A stretch of DNA of 64,000 nucleotides from Clavaria fumosa (taxonomy: Eukaryota > Basidiomycota > Agaricomycetes > Agaricales > Clavariaceae): positions 1,054,001-1,118,000 of the forward strand of contig OX637798.1 of NCBI GenBank assembly GCA_951802425.1, in the 5' to 3' direction. Below, piece by piece: positions 1 to 10,451 of this stretch. A model generated the notes under the pieces. That model worked only from the letters and a program-made list of their open reading frames with translations. It had not been told where the DNA came from and did not search any database. Position 1 is the stretch's first letter, and the number at the start of each line of letters is the position of its first letter. The translations under genes and the position numbers were made by a program.

Positions 1-795
1 TTGCTTAAAGAAGAGAGGCGAGGCCCAGGGTGAGTTTGAAGGTCGTATTCGTCCACTCTTTAGGTTTTCCTCGATCCACAACTTCAATTCCGGGTAGTAC
101 GCACGTGGCACGGAGTAGATTTTTGACCGCTTGGGGACAGCCCCTTCCTTTAGTTCGATCGGATGGTCTATGGCGCCTCGGGAGGGGGGTAATTTCGCGA
201 ATTCTGCGATCGAGAAAACCTTCGGGAATTCTTCGTGGTAGGGGGGTACTACGGTTTCGACGAAAGCACCTTGCGTGAGTACCACGCTAGGTTTGGGGAA
301 CTCGATCGTTCGGTCGATCCAGTCAATTGTGGGGTTGTTCCTTCTCAACCAGTCGTCTCCTAGGTAGAGGTGGGGAGGGTGAAATTGTCCAACTAGGAGG
401 GTGATTTTCTGGCGGAAGTCCTGTCCAATGGAGATGATCAGGTCGGCAGTTTTAGTTACCATCCCTAGGGCGTTGGAAGTTCCGTCAGCATTGATCGAGT
501 ATAGGGGTTGGGGGAGGTCCCGTAACCTTAACCCTAGGCTCTGGGCATATTTCTTGTCGATAGCGGAGGCTGAGCATCCTGAGTCCACAAGGGCATATCC
601 CAGTCTTCTCCTCCCATTGCTGGGGTTCTCCATCGTAATGGGTATTTCCATACAAGGCTTTTCGGGGTTAGCCTTGGTTTTCTCTTTCCTCAGGTTCAGT
701 CTGGGGGACAGAGAAGGGGTCACCAGGACCTGTTTATTCACGGCGGGGGTACAAGGGGGTACATAACTTTTCACCAGCGAAGAGTCTGAACTCAA
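1..795 (-). CDS. Pol polyprotein, N-terminal part: retropepsin and start of reverse transcriptase (element A)
   Basis: An open minus-strand frame of 265 codons runs from the gag/pol junction to the window edge. The aspartic protease motif DSGCSAS lies near residue 71. The LYLGDDWL segment typical of gypsy retropepsins follows, and the last visible residues (RIRPSNSPWASPLFF) are the start of RT. The protein would mature Gag-Pol and reverse-transcribe the element in cytoplasmic particles. Pol is in the -1 frame relative to gag and overlaps the gag stop in GATTGAG, so it is probably made by -1 frameshifting. No stop or frameshift was found. It is truncated only by the window. Confidence 0.85.
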   Translation of the reverse strand, partial: MSSDSSLVKSYVPPCTPAVNKQVLVTPSLSPRLNLRKEKTKANPEKPCMEIPITMENPSNGRRRLGYALVDSGCSASAIDKKYAQSLGLRLRDLPQPLYSINADGTSNALGMVTKTADLIISIGQDFRQKITLLVGQFHPPHLYLGDDWLRRNNPTIDWIDRTIEFPKPSVVLTQGAFVETVVPPYHEEFPKVFSIAEFAKLPPSRGAIDHPIELKEGAVPKRSKIYSVPRAYYPELKLWIEENLKSGRIRPSNSPWASPLFFKQ

Positions 796-1688
796 TCTTC
801 GCCGTTTGTAAAATCCGCGATTTCTTTTTCCCTGAGCACGACCAGGTCTTTCAACCTTGCGATCTCCGCCTCTGCTTCTTCCAATTCATCGCCCGATGTG
901 GTCGCGGGTGTTGTGGCGCTTGGGGCGATCGGGGCAGGGAGGGAGATGACTCCTCGGACCTGCTGGGTGCGGCGTGTGGGTGGGAGTGGACAATTCTTGG
1001 AGATGTGACCGAAGCCGCGACAGTTGTAGCACTGGAGCTCAGCGGGTTTCGGGCAGGAGCGGTCGACGATCATTGTGTCGGGGTTTCTAGCTGGCACGAC
1101 AGCGGGTGGGAGCCGGGTCTGGGTCGTGGTTGTGCGCGGAGGAGGAGCGGGGGCGTGGGCTTTTCGGAGTGACTTGAACTCTTGCCAGAGGTCGTCCATC
1201 CGGATTGCCTTGTTTCTCCACCCGATGTAGGTGGCAGGGAGGGTGTCAGAATTATAGATCTTCTCGACGAGGGGCTGGTTAAGCCTGTTCTTGAGATACT
1301 CAATAAGAACCGACTCGTGGTGGGTGATGGTGAGGTGTGCCATGCGATAAAGACGGTCGAACTCGGTGAAGAATTCACGGGCAGTTTTGCCACTCTGTCG
1401 GAGTTTCTGGAGATTGGCGAGGTCGCGGGTTTCGTCGGCCGTGTCGAGAAACTCGTCGTCTAGGTCGTTTACAAAGTTGGCCCAACTTCCCGTGGTCTCC
1501 ATTTCGATTATTCGGTCGACTCGGGCATTAGCCCATTCCTCGGCGTAGTCCAGGCACATCTTGTTAAGAACAAAGTAAATTTTCTTTGCATCGGTCTCAT
1601 ACCTCTCATGTTCAGAGGTGAAGAGGAGGGTAAACTGTCGTTTGAACGTCCGGTACCCCGTCTGGTCTCCATTGTAATCCTTTACCAT
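792..1688 (-). CDS. Gag nucleocapsid protein (element A)
   Basis: I place the start at the ATG at 1688, seven bases after the TAG that ends ORF1; the same layout occurs in element B. The 298-residue product has a Retrotrans_gag-type helical core (about residues 10-150, with a WANFVNDLDDEF segment), a Pro/Thr-rich linker and one CCHC zinc knuckle (CYNCRGFGHISKNC, about residue 220). It ends in a short Glu-rich coil. Gag packages element RNA. The frame is open upstream of the ATG, but that extension is not conserved in B and overlaps ORF1. Its stop overlaps the pol frame. Confidence 0.85.
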   Translation of the reverse strand: MVKDYNGDQTGYRTFKRQFTLLFTSEHERYETDAKKIYFVLNKMCLDYAEEWANARVDRIIEMETTGSWANFVNDLDDEFLDTADETRDLANLQKLRQSGKTAREFFTEFDRLYRMAHLTITHHESVLIEYLKNRLNQPLVEKIYNSDTLPATYIGWRNKAIRMDDLWQEFKSLRKAHAPAPPPRTTTTQTRLPPAVVPARNPDTMIVDRSCPKPAELQCYNCRGFGHISKNCPLPPTRRTQQVRGVISLPAPIAPSATTPATTSGDELEEAEAEIARLKDLVVLREKEIADFTNGED

Positions 1689-1695
1689 GATACCG

Positions 1696-2580
1696 CTACT
1701 CATCATCAGAGTCGAGGTCGTACGGCTGGATTGATGAGACGTCTGAGGGTCCGGGGGATGAGACATCGTCGGAGTTAGCGAGTGGGTCGAGAGGCTCGGG
1801 CTGTGGTATGTGGACGGCGGCTCGGTATCTGGCGGCGAGTGCTCTAGCTGCCAGAAGGTCGGGGATGTTGGTCGGGGTGACAGGGGAGACTGGAACATTA
1901 ACGGGGATCCGGGAGCGTCTGCTAGGAATGGTGGGATAGGGCTGAGCGGTACGAGGTTTCCAGTCCACGATGAATCGGGTGGCGGTATCAACGAGGTACT
2001 CGGCTCGGTGTCCGGTGATTGTAATGAAACGTTCGCTGGGCTGGGTCTGCGTGCACTTGTTGGCGAAAGTTCGGGTGGTGGGTACGGGCAAGGCAGAACG
2101 CGGAGACGGCGAGGCTTCGGTGGAAGCGGGGGTCGGGATATTGTCGAGTTCCTCAATATTGAGGCCTTCTAAGACCTCAGCGATGTCTTCTTGTTGTTGG
2201 GCAATCCAAAGATCGGTTAGGCGCTCGTGCAGGCCTTCTATAAATTCGACCTGACTATAGGTTTCGAATATACATTGTACGTGGAGGGTTCTGGAGGTAA
2301 GTAGTCTGGTAGGGATAAATTGCCTCTCAACGGAGTGATAAACGACACTCTTCGGGTACTTTCGATACTCGGGAGTGGGCGGGCGTGTGATTGCGGTCGG
2401 GGTTCGTCTGTCGATGTGTCGCAGATGGTTTCATCACCAGGTCTCGCGGATTTCAATCAGTCCGGGAGGGGGTGGCAGGTGCAAGGCGTATTGCCGTGTT
2501 CGGTAGGCTTGGTCGGCGGGGTCGTTCGTACGAGTCGCAAGGACAGTGGGAGAAGCCAGGTTTGAAAAGAGAACCAGGTC
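1696..2580 (-). pseudogene. ORF1, upstream ORF of unknown function (element A)
   Basis: A frame conserved with element B lies between the primer site and gag and ends DLDSDDE at a TAG. Recognisable blocks are a Pro-rich N-terminus (AYRTRQYALHLPPPPG), a central KSVVYHSVERQF block, an acidic helix (DLWIAQQQEDIAEVLEGL) and a Ser/Asp-rich C-terminus. Two adjacent TGA codons after RETW interrupt it, and one of them is shared with B. I see no convincing ATG at its 5' end. It may be an N-terminal gag-like domain. I do not recognise the family. Confidence 0.55.
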
Positions 2581-2602
2581 TGGAGGGGAGGTGGTTATGG
2601 GC

Positions 2603-2737
2603 AGACTTGTTATTATGTTACGGCTTACTGCTGAGTCAGTCCTGGGCAGGCTAGCTGGGCAGGATGCGAGCAGAGAGAGTAAATTGCGAGAATAACAAGT
2701 CTAGGGAATACAGGACACGTATCTACCTGTATTTATA
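2603..2737 (-). promoter_or_regulatory. Self-priming primer site, inferred RNA 5' end and TATA box (element A)
   Basis: The 12 bases at 2603-2614 (AGACTTGTTATT), one base inside the LTR, are the exact reverse complement of 2691-2702 inside the LTR. A TATA box at 2730-2737 lies about 35 bases upstream of that LTR segment in element orientation, so the segment should be the start of the transcript. This is the Tf1/sushi arrangement, in which the RNA 5' end folds back and primes reverse transcription instead of a tRNA. No TGG-starting tRNA primer site is present. Confidence 0.75.
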
Positions 2738-3203
2738 CTGAATTATGGTGGTACGGTAACTATGTAGGTACAAGGGACGAAGGGAAGGGCGGTGACGGTA
2801 GGGAGGAGGGGGTGTGCCAAGGGGACGATCACATGGTCACGAGGGCGGGAACAAGGTCGCGAGGGCGGGGTTGGCGGGGCGATGGGATATTGATGGGGAG
2901 TATAAAGGCGCTAGGGGGACGGGATAGTGGTAGTGAGGGGAAGAAATAAAGGAAGAACCGGATTAGGCTTAATGTTGATGGGATCAAGGCGACAGCTGTC
3001 GGCTGGTGACAGGGTGATGGCATCCCGCACAGACGTCCCATCACGAATATGGGCCGTCCTCTCGGTAAGGCTCATGTGACTGGGCGCTTGTAAGTCACGT
3101 GGTCGTAGAGGGTCTAAAACCGCTAGTCCCAGATCGCGAGTATCCAGTGAAGGTCGCGGGGCGCTAAAGGTCATGGCTCGTCACGTGCTTACATACCGTA
3201 GCA
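2616..3203 (-). repeat. 5' LTR of element A
   Basis: On the plus strand the repeat begins TGTTACGGC and ends ACCGTAGCA (588 bp). It aligns with the two LTRs of element B. In element orientation it contains a TATA box (TATAAATA, complement of 2730-2737) and an inferred transcription start near 2702. Several CACGTG/CATGTG-type motifs lie in the upstream (U3) part. Confidence 0.8.
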
Positions 3204-3204
3204 C

Positions 3205-3787
3205 TGTTACAGCTCACATAACCAGGAGTCCTGGGCAGACTAGCTGGGCAGGAGGACGAGTAAAGTGATAATTTGAGAGTATCAAATCTGGGGAATACAC
3301 ACAGTCTATCTACCTGTATTTATACTAGAGTCTGGTGGTATGGTAATGACTCAGTACAAGGGAAAGGAGTGGAAGATACAACAAGAGCGTTCATAGGGAA
3401 GGAATGTAGGTATCCAGGAGATTGTCACGTGGTTGTGGTTGCGATGGCAATGGCGGGGAACAATGGTAGGTGGGGAGAGGGCGCAACAAGGAAGCAAGGG
3501 GATAAGGTCGGCAAGGGAATGGGATAGCGGTAGCGAAGGGGAGAACAAGAAGGGTGCTGGATACAGTCTAATTTTGTGGGTGCTAAGACGACAGCTGTCA
3601 GGGTTTGACAGGATGATGGCATCCCACACTGGTGTCCCATCACGAAAGTGGGCCGTCTCCTCGGTAGTGGTCACATGAGTGGGCGCTTCTCAGTTACGTG
3701 ACTTCGGACTCAGTTGGTCACGTGTCCGGGGTCACGGACAGGTCTCGTGACCCAAACACGGTGATCACATGATCACGTACTGTAACA
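3205..3787 (-). repeat. 3' LTR of element B
   Basis: The plus strand reads TGTTACAGCTCAC...GTACTGTAACA. It contains the same TATA box and the same self-priming segment (3278-3290) as the partner LTR at 8659-9220, and differs from it by small indels and transitions. Confidence 0.9.
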
Positions 3788-3798
3788 TAACCTCCTCC

Positions 3799-6700
3799 TC
3801 AAGATTGCATTTTTTGAGCAATCTTGAAGTCTCGTATCGCCTCTTGAGCATCTTTGAGATTCTTGATGGGTTCCCAGGTATTGTCCTCGGGAGGGTAGCC
3901 AGTCCAGCATACCAGATATTGTATTTGTCTTCCACGCTTCCATTTCGCACAGATGAATTCAACCTCGTACTGCGGTTCACCATCAACTTCTAAGCTTTTG
4001 GGGCGCTGCGGGTGGTCAGGGCCAGGGGTCGCAAGGGATAGGAGGGACTTGTGGAACACCAGGTGTATTCGCCAATGTCGTGGTAGTTCGAGTTTGTAGG
4101 CGGCTGCGCCTTGTTTAGTGATGACCTTGAAGGGTCCAACTCACCTCGGCATCAGTTTCTTATGTAGGTCCTCCAACACCAGGTTATGGCTCTCTAACCA
4201 TACCAATGTTCCTTCCTTCCAATCCGTAGTATACCCTCTGCACCTCTCCATGGTTCAGTTAGACTGGTCGACCAACCTCTGCATCTTTCCTCGCACTTCA
4301 TAGGCCTTTTTGAGGAAGTCATCGGTGGCGGGGTTATTTGAGTCAGATAGTCATAAGTCCGGGAGGGCAACAGGATGCTGTGCATAGTCTAACAGGAATG
4401 GGGTTATGTCGGAGGATCCGTAGCTTCGGTTGTTGAGTGCGAATTCTGTGACTGGGAGCCAGGAGGCCCAGTCCTCAGGCATCTCGCTACAAACATGCTT
4501 CAGTAGTGTGAATACTTCCTGGTTAGCCCACTCTGTGAGCCCATCAGTCTGAGGGTGGTAGGCAGTGCTGGGATTGGTCTTGACCCCGAGCTGTCCATAG
4601 ACGTTCTTCAGGAATTTCGCTATGAAGTTCGGGCCAGTCGAGGTTTCACTTCACGTTTTCACTCGTCTTCCGCATGCCTGGGTGTCCAGCAGAGGGCGCG
4701 TCATGGTGGAGGATTAGTACATCATTGACTAGGCTCGGGGGAACCCAGATTTTGTTTCGGTAGTACTTCATTCCATCGGATTCTTGTATGATGGCAGGCC
4801 CATGGGCCGTTGCAGTCTGGGCGGTTTTGATCCAGTCTAGAAGGCTCTCCTCCGCAGTTGCTCTAAAAAGGGTGTCCGGTAGAAGGGGGGCAATGGGAGG
4901 GCTCGAGGTGTTGTCATGGTCCGGGCGATGGGACAGGGCGTCAGCGGCAGTGTTAGTTTTTCCGGGTCAGTGTTTGATTGCAAAGTTGTAGAGGGCAAGG
5001 AGGGCCCTCCACCGGTTTTGTCATCCATTCAGCGGGTTAGGTTTCCGGAAGTACACGAGGTTGGCGTGGTCGGTCCACACTTCGAATGGTTCTTTGGTAG
5101 CAATGAGATACTGTGGCCAGGTCTCCAGAGCCCGGACAATGGCGAGAAGCTCCTTATCATAGGTGTCATAGTTTTTCTCAGCGTCTTTGAGGGCCTTCGA
5201 AAAGCAATCAATTATTGCCCAGGTTCCATCCTCTTGTTGTTGGTAGAGAATTCCTCCTATCACTACGTTGGATGTGTCGGTTTCTATCTTCCAGTTTCTG
5301 TTGTCCTTTGGTACCATGGTTCATCGTCCGTCGAGTAGGGCTTGGATAAGACAGTCGAAGGCCTGCTGTTCGTCACGGTCCCACTGCCATTCCTTATTAC
5401 CGGTAAGCTGATGGAGCGGGATGGCGATGCTGGCGAAATCCAGGATATGTCTCCTAAAGTAATTAAGGAATCCCAGGAACTTTTGGACATCTTTCTTGCA
5501 CCTCGGGGTGGGCCATTCTCTAATCCCCACACACAACCTTTCTGACTTTTCTATATGCCCTTCTCTGATGTAGTGTCCTAAAAATTCTACTTCTTTTTTC
5601 TGGAATTTGCACTTCTCCAGTCTCAAGCAGAGCAAATTTTCAGTGAGTTTACAGAGTATGGATCGCGTGATTCATTGGTGGGTCTCCAGGTCTGGCATAT
5701 GGATGAGAATATCGTCGATGTAGATGTGGATGTGTCTGGTGGCAATTTCATCATGGAGAATAGCATTCATGAAGCGCTGGAATGAGGCCGGGGCAATAGT
5801 GAGTCCAAATCCCATTACCGTGGACTCGAATTGTCCCGCTGGGCAGATGAAGGCTGTCTTCCACTCATTGCCTTCTCGTATGTGGATGTTGTTGAAACCC
5901 TGGGTGACATCCATTGCAGTGTAGAAAACTTTTCCTCTAAGGGCGTCCAGGATGTCTCGGATCAGCAGGAGCGGGTGTGCATCCTTTTTTGTTACAGCAT
6001 TAAGCTCACGGTAGTCGATAATGGGATGTAGCTTCTTTCCTTCTTGTTTAAAGAACAGGGGCGCAGCCCATGGAGAGTTTGAGGGTCGGATTCGTCCGCT
6101 TCTCAGGTTCTCCTCAATCCATGTCTTAAGTTCAGGGTAATACACTCGCGGTACCGAATAGATCTTCGATCGCTTTGGTATTGCGTCTTTCTGGATCTCA
6201 ATGGCATGGTCGATGGCTCCGTGTGAGGGTGGCAGTCTAGCAAACACTGAGATAGAGAACACACTTGGGAACTCTTTGTGGTAGGGGGGGATGGGTGCTT
6301 TGGAGAAGTTTCCTTGCATTGTCACCACCTTTGTCGGGGCAGGGGTGATTTTCTTTGGCAGGGGGAAGGAGATCATTCATTCGACCCAGTCAATTTCGGG
6401 ATTGTTTCTTCACAGCCAATCGTCTCCTAGATAGAGGTGCGGAGGGTGGAACTGGCCAACTAGCAAGGTAATGTTTTGTCAGAAATCCTGTCTGATACTG
6501 ATGATCAGACCCGCAGTCTGTGTGATCATCCCTATGGCATTGGAGGATCCATCAGCATTGATCAAGTACAAGGGCTGGGGGAGGTTGTTTAGTCTCAACC
6601 CCTGGCTTTGGGCGTATTTCTTGTCAATGGCAGAAGCCGAACATCCTGAGTCCACCAGGGCATATCTGAGCTTCCATCTCCCATTGCTGGGATTCTCCAT

Positions 6701-6862
6701 TACTATGGGTATTTCCATGCAAGGCTTCTCGGGATTGGCTTTGACTTTCTCTTTTCTCTGGTTCAGTCTAGAGGGCAGAGAAGGGGTCACCAGGACCTGT
6801 TTATTCATGGCTGGGGTACAGGGGGGTACATAACTTTTTCTCAGCGAAGATGCTGAACTCAA
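3799..6862 (-). pseudogene. Degenerate Pol: protease, RT, RNase H, integrase, chromodomain (element B)
   Basis: In order on the minus strand: retropepsin (DSGCSAS, about 6640); RT with a YIDD active site (about 5720); RNase H (TDTSNVVIGGIL, about 5280); integrase zinc region (HHDAPSAGHPG, about 4690); distal integrase core (STAYHPQTDGLTE, about 4530); and a C-terminal chromodomain ([17 protein letters not shown], about 3880) ending at 3799. Stops or shifts occur near 6376, 5672, 5320, 5020 and in the integrase. About 100 or more codons carrying the first two catalytic Asp residues are missing at about 4640, so integrase cannot be functional. The chromodomain marks this as a chromovirus. Confidence 0.85.
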
Positions 6863-7746
6863 TCTTTGCCAGTGGTAAAATCAGTGATTTCTTTTTCTCT
6901 AACTGCGACCAAGTCCTTCAACCTCACGATCTCGGCTTGCGCTTCCTCCAGCTCGTCATTCGGGGGTGGCACGGGAGACGTGGTGGTCGGGGCAGGGAGG
7001 GTTAGGACCCCTCGGACCTGTTGGGTGCGACGCGTAGGGGGGAGTGTGCAATTCTTCGAGATGTGGCTGAAACCGCGACAGTTGTAACATTGAACTTCGG
7101 CAGGTTTCAGGCAGGAGCAATCGACGATCATAGCATCCGGGTTCTTGATTGGTGTAGTGGCGGGTGGGGTGCGGGGTGGCATCATGTTTGTACAGGGAGG
7201 GGGGATGGGAGCATGGGCTTTTCGGAGCGACTTGAATTCTTGCCAAAGGTCATCCATTCGGATTGCCTTGCTTCTCCATCTGAGGTAGGTTTCAGGGAGG
7301 GCATCGGAATTATAAATCTTCTCAACAAGTGGCTGGTTTAGCCTATTTTTGAGGTATTTGATCAGTACTGACTCATGATGAGCGATGCTGAGGTGGGCCT
7401 GTTGGTAGAGCTGGTCAAACTCAGTAAAAAATTTGCGGGTGGTTTTCCTGCTCTGTCGTAGCTTCTGGAGGTTGGCGAGGGCTCGTGTTTCATCGGCCGT
7501 ATCAAGGAATTCATTGTCTAGGTCATTCACAAAATTAGCCCAGCTACCTGTGGTCTCTCTTTCGATGATTTGATCAACTCAGGCATTGGCCCATTCCTCT
7601 GCATAGTCCAAGCACATCTTATTGAGGACGAAGTAGATCTTCTTGGCATCGGTTTCATATCTCTCGGATTCGGAGGCGAAGAGAAGGGTAAATTGTCACT
7701 TGAAGGTTCGATAGCCAGTCTTATCTCCATTATAGTCCTTGACCAT
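6859..7746 (-). pseudogene. Gag (element B), with in-frame stops
   Basis: Homologous to Gag of element A with the same start context: an ATG seven bases after the ORF1 TAG. It has the Retrotrans_gag core and the CCHC knuckle CYNCRGFSHISKNC. Two CGA codons of the A copy are TGA here (after YRTFK and after EWANA), as expected from C-to-T decay. The gag/pol junction AAAGATTGAG is preserved, with pol in the -1 frame. Confidence 0.8.
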
Positions 7747-7753
7747 AGTCCCA

Positions 7754-8625
7754 CTACTTGACATCAGAGTCAAGGTCGTACAGTTGGATTGATGAGACAT
7801 CTGAGGGGGCGGGGGATGAGACATCATCAGGGTTAGTGAATGGGCTGAGAGGCTCGGGCTGTGGTATGTGGACGGCGGCGAGTTCTCTAGCTGCCAAGAG
7901 ATCGGGGATGTTGGTCAGGGTAACGGAGGTGATGGAAACGTCAGGGGGGATCCGGGAGTGTTGTATAGGAACAGTGGGATAGGGGATGGAGGTACGGGGT
8001 TTCCAGTCCACAATGGTTCAGGTCACAGTGTTGACAAGGTACTCGGTACGGTAGCCGGAGATTGAGATAAAGCGCTCCGAGGGGTGCGTCTGTGTACACT
8101 TGTTGGTGAAAGTTCGGGGGAAGGGTATGGGCAAGGGGGAATGCGAAGGTGGGGCAGTTTCAGTGGAAGTGGGGGTTGGGATATTGTCGATTTCTTCGAT
8201 GTTGAGGCCTTCTAAGACCTCAGCGATGTCTTCTTGTTGTTGTGCAATCCAAAGCTCGGTTAGGCGCTCTTGCAAGGTCTCTATGAATTTGACCTCGCTG
8301 TAGGTTTTGAATAAATGTTGTATGCGGAGGGTTCAGGAGGTCAGTAATCCGGTTGGGATGAATTGCCTCTCAACGGAGCGGTAGACGACACTCTTTGGGT
8401 ATTTCCAATATTTGGGAGTGTGGGGACATGTGACTGCAGTCGGGGTTCGTCGATCGATGTGACAGAGGCGGTTTCATCGCCAAGTTTCATGGATTTTGAT
8501 TAGTCCAGGGGGCGGTGGTAGGTGTAGGGCGTATTGCCATGTTCGGTATGCATGATCGGCAGGATCGTTTGTTCAAGTCGCGAGGATGGTAGGAGAATCC
8601 AGGGTGAGGGAGATAACCAGGTCCT
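7754..8625 (-). pseudogene. ORF1 (element B), degenerate
   Basis: Counterpart of ORF1 in element A, recognisable by LWIAQQQEDIAEVLEGL, KSVVYRSVERQF and the C-terminal PYD-like end LYDLDSDVK followed by TAG. At least three TGA/TGG-type disruptions are present; one TGA sits at the same codon as in A. Function unknown. Confidence 0.5.
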
Positions 8626-8644
8626 GTGAGGAGGTGGTGTAGAG

Positions 8645-8778
8645 CAGATTTGATACTATGTTACAGCTCACATAACCGGGAGTCCTGGGCAGACTAGCTG
8701 GGCAGGAGGACGAGTAAAGCGATAATTTGAGAGTATCAAATCTGGGGAATACACACAGTCTATCTACCCATATTTATA
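8645..8778 (-). promoter_or_regulatory. Self-priming primer site, inferred RNA 5' end and TATA box (element B)
   Basis: Bases 8645-8657 (CAGATTTGATACT), one base inside the LTR, are the perfect 13-base reverse complement of 8732-8744 in the LTR. The complement of 8771-8778 is TATAAATA, 34 bases upstream of 8744. Register and one-base gap are identical to element A but the paired sequence differs, so pairing has been kept by compensating changes. Confidence 0.78.
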
Positions 8779-9220
8779 CTAGAGTCTGGCAGTATGGTAA
8801 TGACTCAGTACAAGGGAAAGGAGCAGAAGATACAACAAGAGCATTCATAGGGAAGGAATGTAGGTATCCAGGAGATTGTCACATGGTCGCGACAGCAACG
8901 GCGGGGAACAATGGTAGGTGGGGAGAGGGCACAACAAGGAAGCAAGGGGATAAGGTCGGCAAGGGAACGGGATAGCGGTAGCGAAGGGGAGAACAAGAAG
9001 GGTGCCAGATACAGTCTAATTTTGTGGGTGCTAAGACGACAGCTGTCAGGGTTTGACAGGATGATGGCATCCTGCACTGGCATCCATCACGAAAGTGGGC
9101 CGTCTCCTTGGTAGTGGTCACGTGAGTGGGCGCTTCTCAGTTACGCGACTTCGGACTCAGTTGGTCATGGACAGGTCTCGTGACCCAAGCATGGTGATCA
9201 CATGATCATGTACTGTAACA
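8659..9220 (-). repeat. 5' LTR of element B
   Basis: 562 bp, TGTTACAG...TACTGTAACA on the plus strand. In element orientation the TATA box is at 8778-8771 and the inferred RNA start at about 8744. The LTR starts exactly where the integrase fragment of element C is cut (9221). Confidence 0.9.
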
Positions 9221-10331
9221 GAAACTGTCTACATCCATGGTTGTCACACCTGCACAAGGGTAAAACCCATCCAACACAAACCATACAGACTCCTCAAGCC
9301 CTTGCCTATAGGCAAGCAACCTTGGTCTTCAATCTTGATGGACCATATTGAAGCCCTCCCCCTCTCCATGACCTTTGATTTGATTCTCATTGTTGTCTGC
9401 CAACTTACGAAGCAAGCAATTTTCATCTCCACCAACACTACCAACACTGCAAAAGAGTTAGCCCACCCACATCTTCTCAAAGCATGGGCTACCCATGGAT
9501 ATAGTGTTGGATAGAGGACAGTTATTTGTTTCTAAGTTTTGGTCTTCATTATGTCAGGCTCTGGATATTACTTCCAATCTCTCCACAGCCTACCATCCTG
9601 AGACTGACGGACAAACTGAGCAAGTCAATCAAATTTTGGAACAATACTTGTGAATATATATGAACTACCAGCAGGATAACTGGACCTACCAACTCCTGCT
9701 CACCAAGTTCATATACAATAACACCCCCCATAGCACTACCAGGATACCCATGCATGAGGCCCACATGGTTGCAACTGATCTCAAAATGCTACACCAGCAC
9801 TTACAAGATCAACTCAAGGTTGTGAACAAAGCCTATTTGCGCTTTGCAGACATGAAGAGAAAGGTTACCCCAGATTGGAAAGAAGGAATGAAGGTGTGGT
9901 TAGACTTGTGAAATGTGAAGGCAAAGAGACCAATGAAGAAACTGGACTTGAAATGAGCCAGACCTTTCTCCATACTCACAAAAGTTTCAACTCACACCTA
10001 TTGTCTCCAGTTACTGAAATTGATGCAAGGAATTCACAATGTTTTCCATGTTTCATTACTCAAGAAGGTTCACAACAATGCCTTCCCCCAGTGACAACAG
10101 CAACCCCTGCCCCCTATTGAGGTCAATGGCAAACAACACTACAAATTTGCTGACATATTGGACTCTCAAAGGAGGGGTAGGAAAGTGCTTTACCTCATAC
10201 ATTGGGAAGGTTACAGACCCAAGGACAACACTTGGGAGCCCATCGAATCACTTCCCAGCTTGAAGGAACTCCTCGAAGACTTCCACTTGGCATACCTGGA
10301 TAAACCTCATGCAACTTGCACAACTCAATAA
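9221..10331 (+). pseudogene. Integrase and chromodomain fragment of chromovirus C
   Basis: Plus-strand remnants of a different gypsy Pol, cut at its left by the LTR of element B. Visible are the integrase core start (PWSSILMDHIEALP, the D of the DDE triad at about 9340), [16 protein letters not shown] (about 9590, catalytic Glu retained) and a C-terminal chromodomain (VLYLIHWEGYRPKDNTWEP, about 10170-10240) ending at the TAA at 10331. Several stops and frameshifts disrupt it. Element C continues to its 3' LTR at 12861. Confidence 0.8.
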
Positions 10332-10451
10332 TTTCCTTGCCTCCCTTTTCGTTTTTCTTCACTTTCTCACTTTGGAATTCACAGCAATATATACATGCAA
10401 CAAAAATACAACAAGAAAAAATACTATCTACTGGTTGCAAATTTCTTCTTC

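Larger units (their letters stand above)
1..3203 (-). mobile_element. Ty3/gypsy element A, 5' half (cut by the window edge)
   Basis: Read on the minus strand the order is 5' LTR (3203-2616), self-priming primer site, upstream ORF1, gag, then protease and the start of reverse transcriptase, which run off the window. Gag and the visible pol contain no stop codon, so this is the best-preserved element of the A/B family here. A single base separates its 5' LTR from the 3' LTR of element B, which has the same orientation. The missing half should encode the rest of RT, RNase H, integrase and a chromodomain, as in B. Family and orientation are secure; activity cannot be judged without the other LTR. 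Confidence 0.9.
3205..9220 (-). mobile_element. Full-length but defective Ty3/gypsy chromovirus B
   Basis: The element is bounded by LTRs of 583 bp (3205-3787) and 562 bp (8659-9220), both TGTTACAG...CTGTAACA. Internal order on the minus strand is ORF1, gag, protease, RT, RNase H, integrase, chromodomain, then a polypurine tract (complement of CCTCCTCCTC at about 3790). Gag has in-frame stops and pol is broken several times. The integrase core is partly deleted. The flanks do not show a matching 5-bp duplication: element A lies on the left and an integrase fragment of element C on the right. The locus was therefore rearranged after insertion. Confidence 0.9.

Noticed and set aside
401..766. 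Plus-strand open frame over the protease region of element A
   Set aside because: It is the antisense shadow of the protease frame; the same shadow occurs at 6471-6833 in element B.
792..2156. Gag of element A as a single 454-residue protein from 2156
   Set aside because: The first ~156 codons overlap the conserved ORF1 in another frame and are not conserved in element B.
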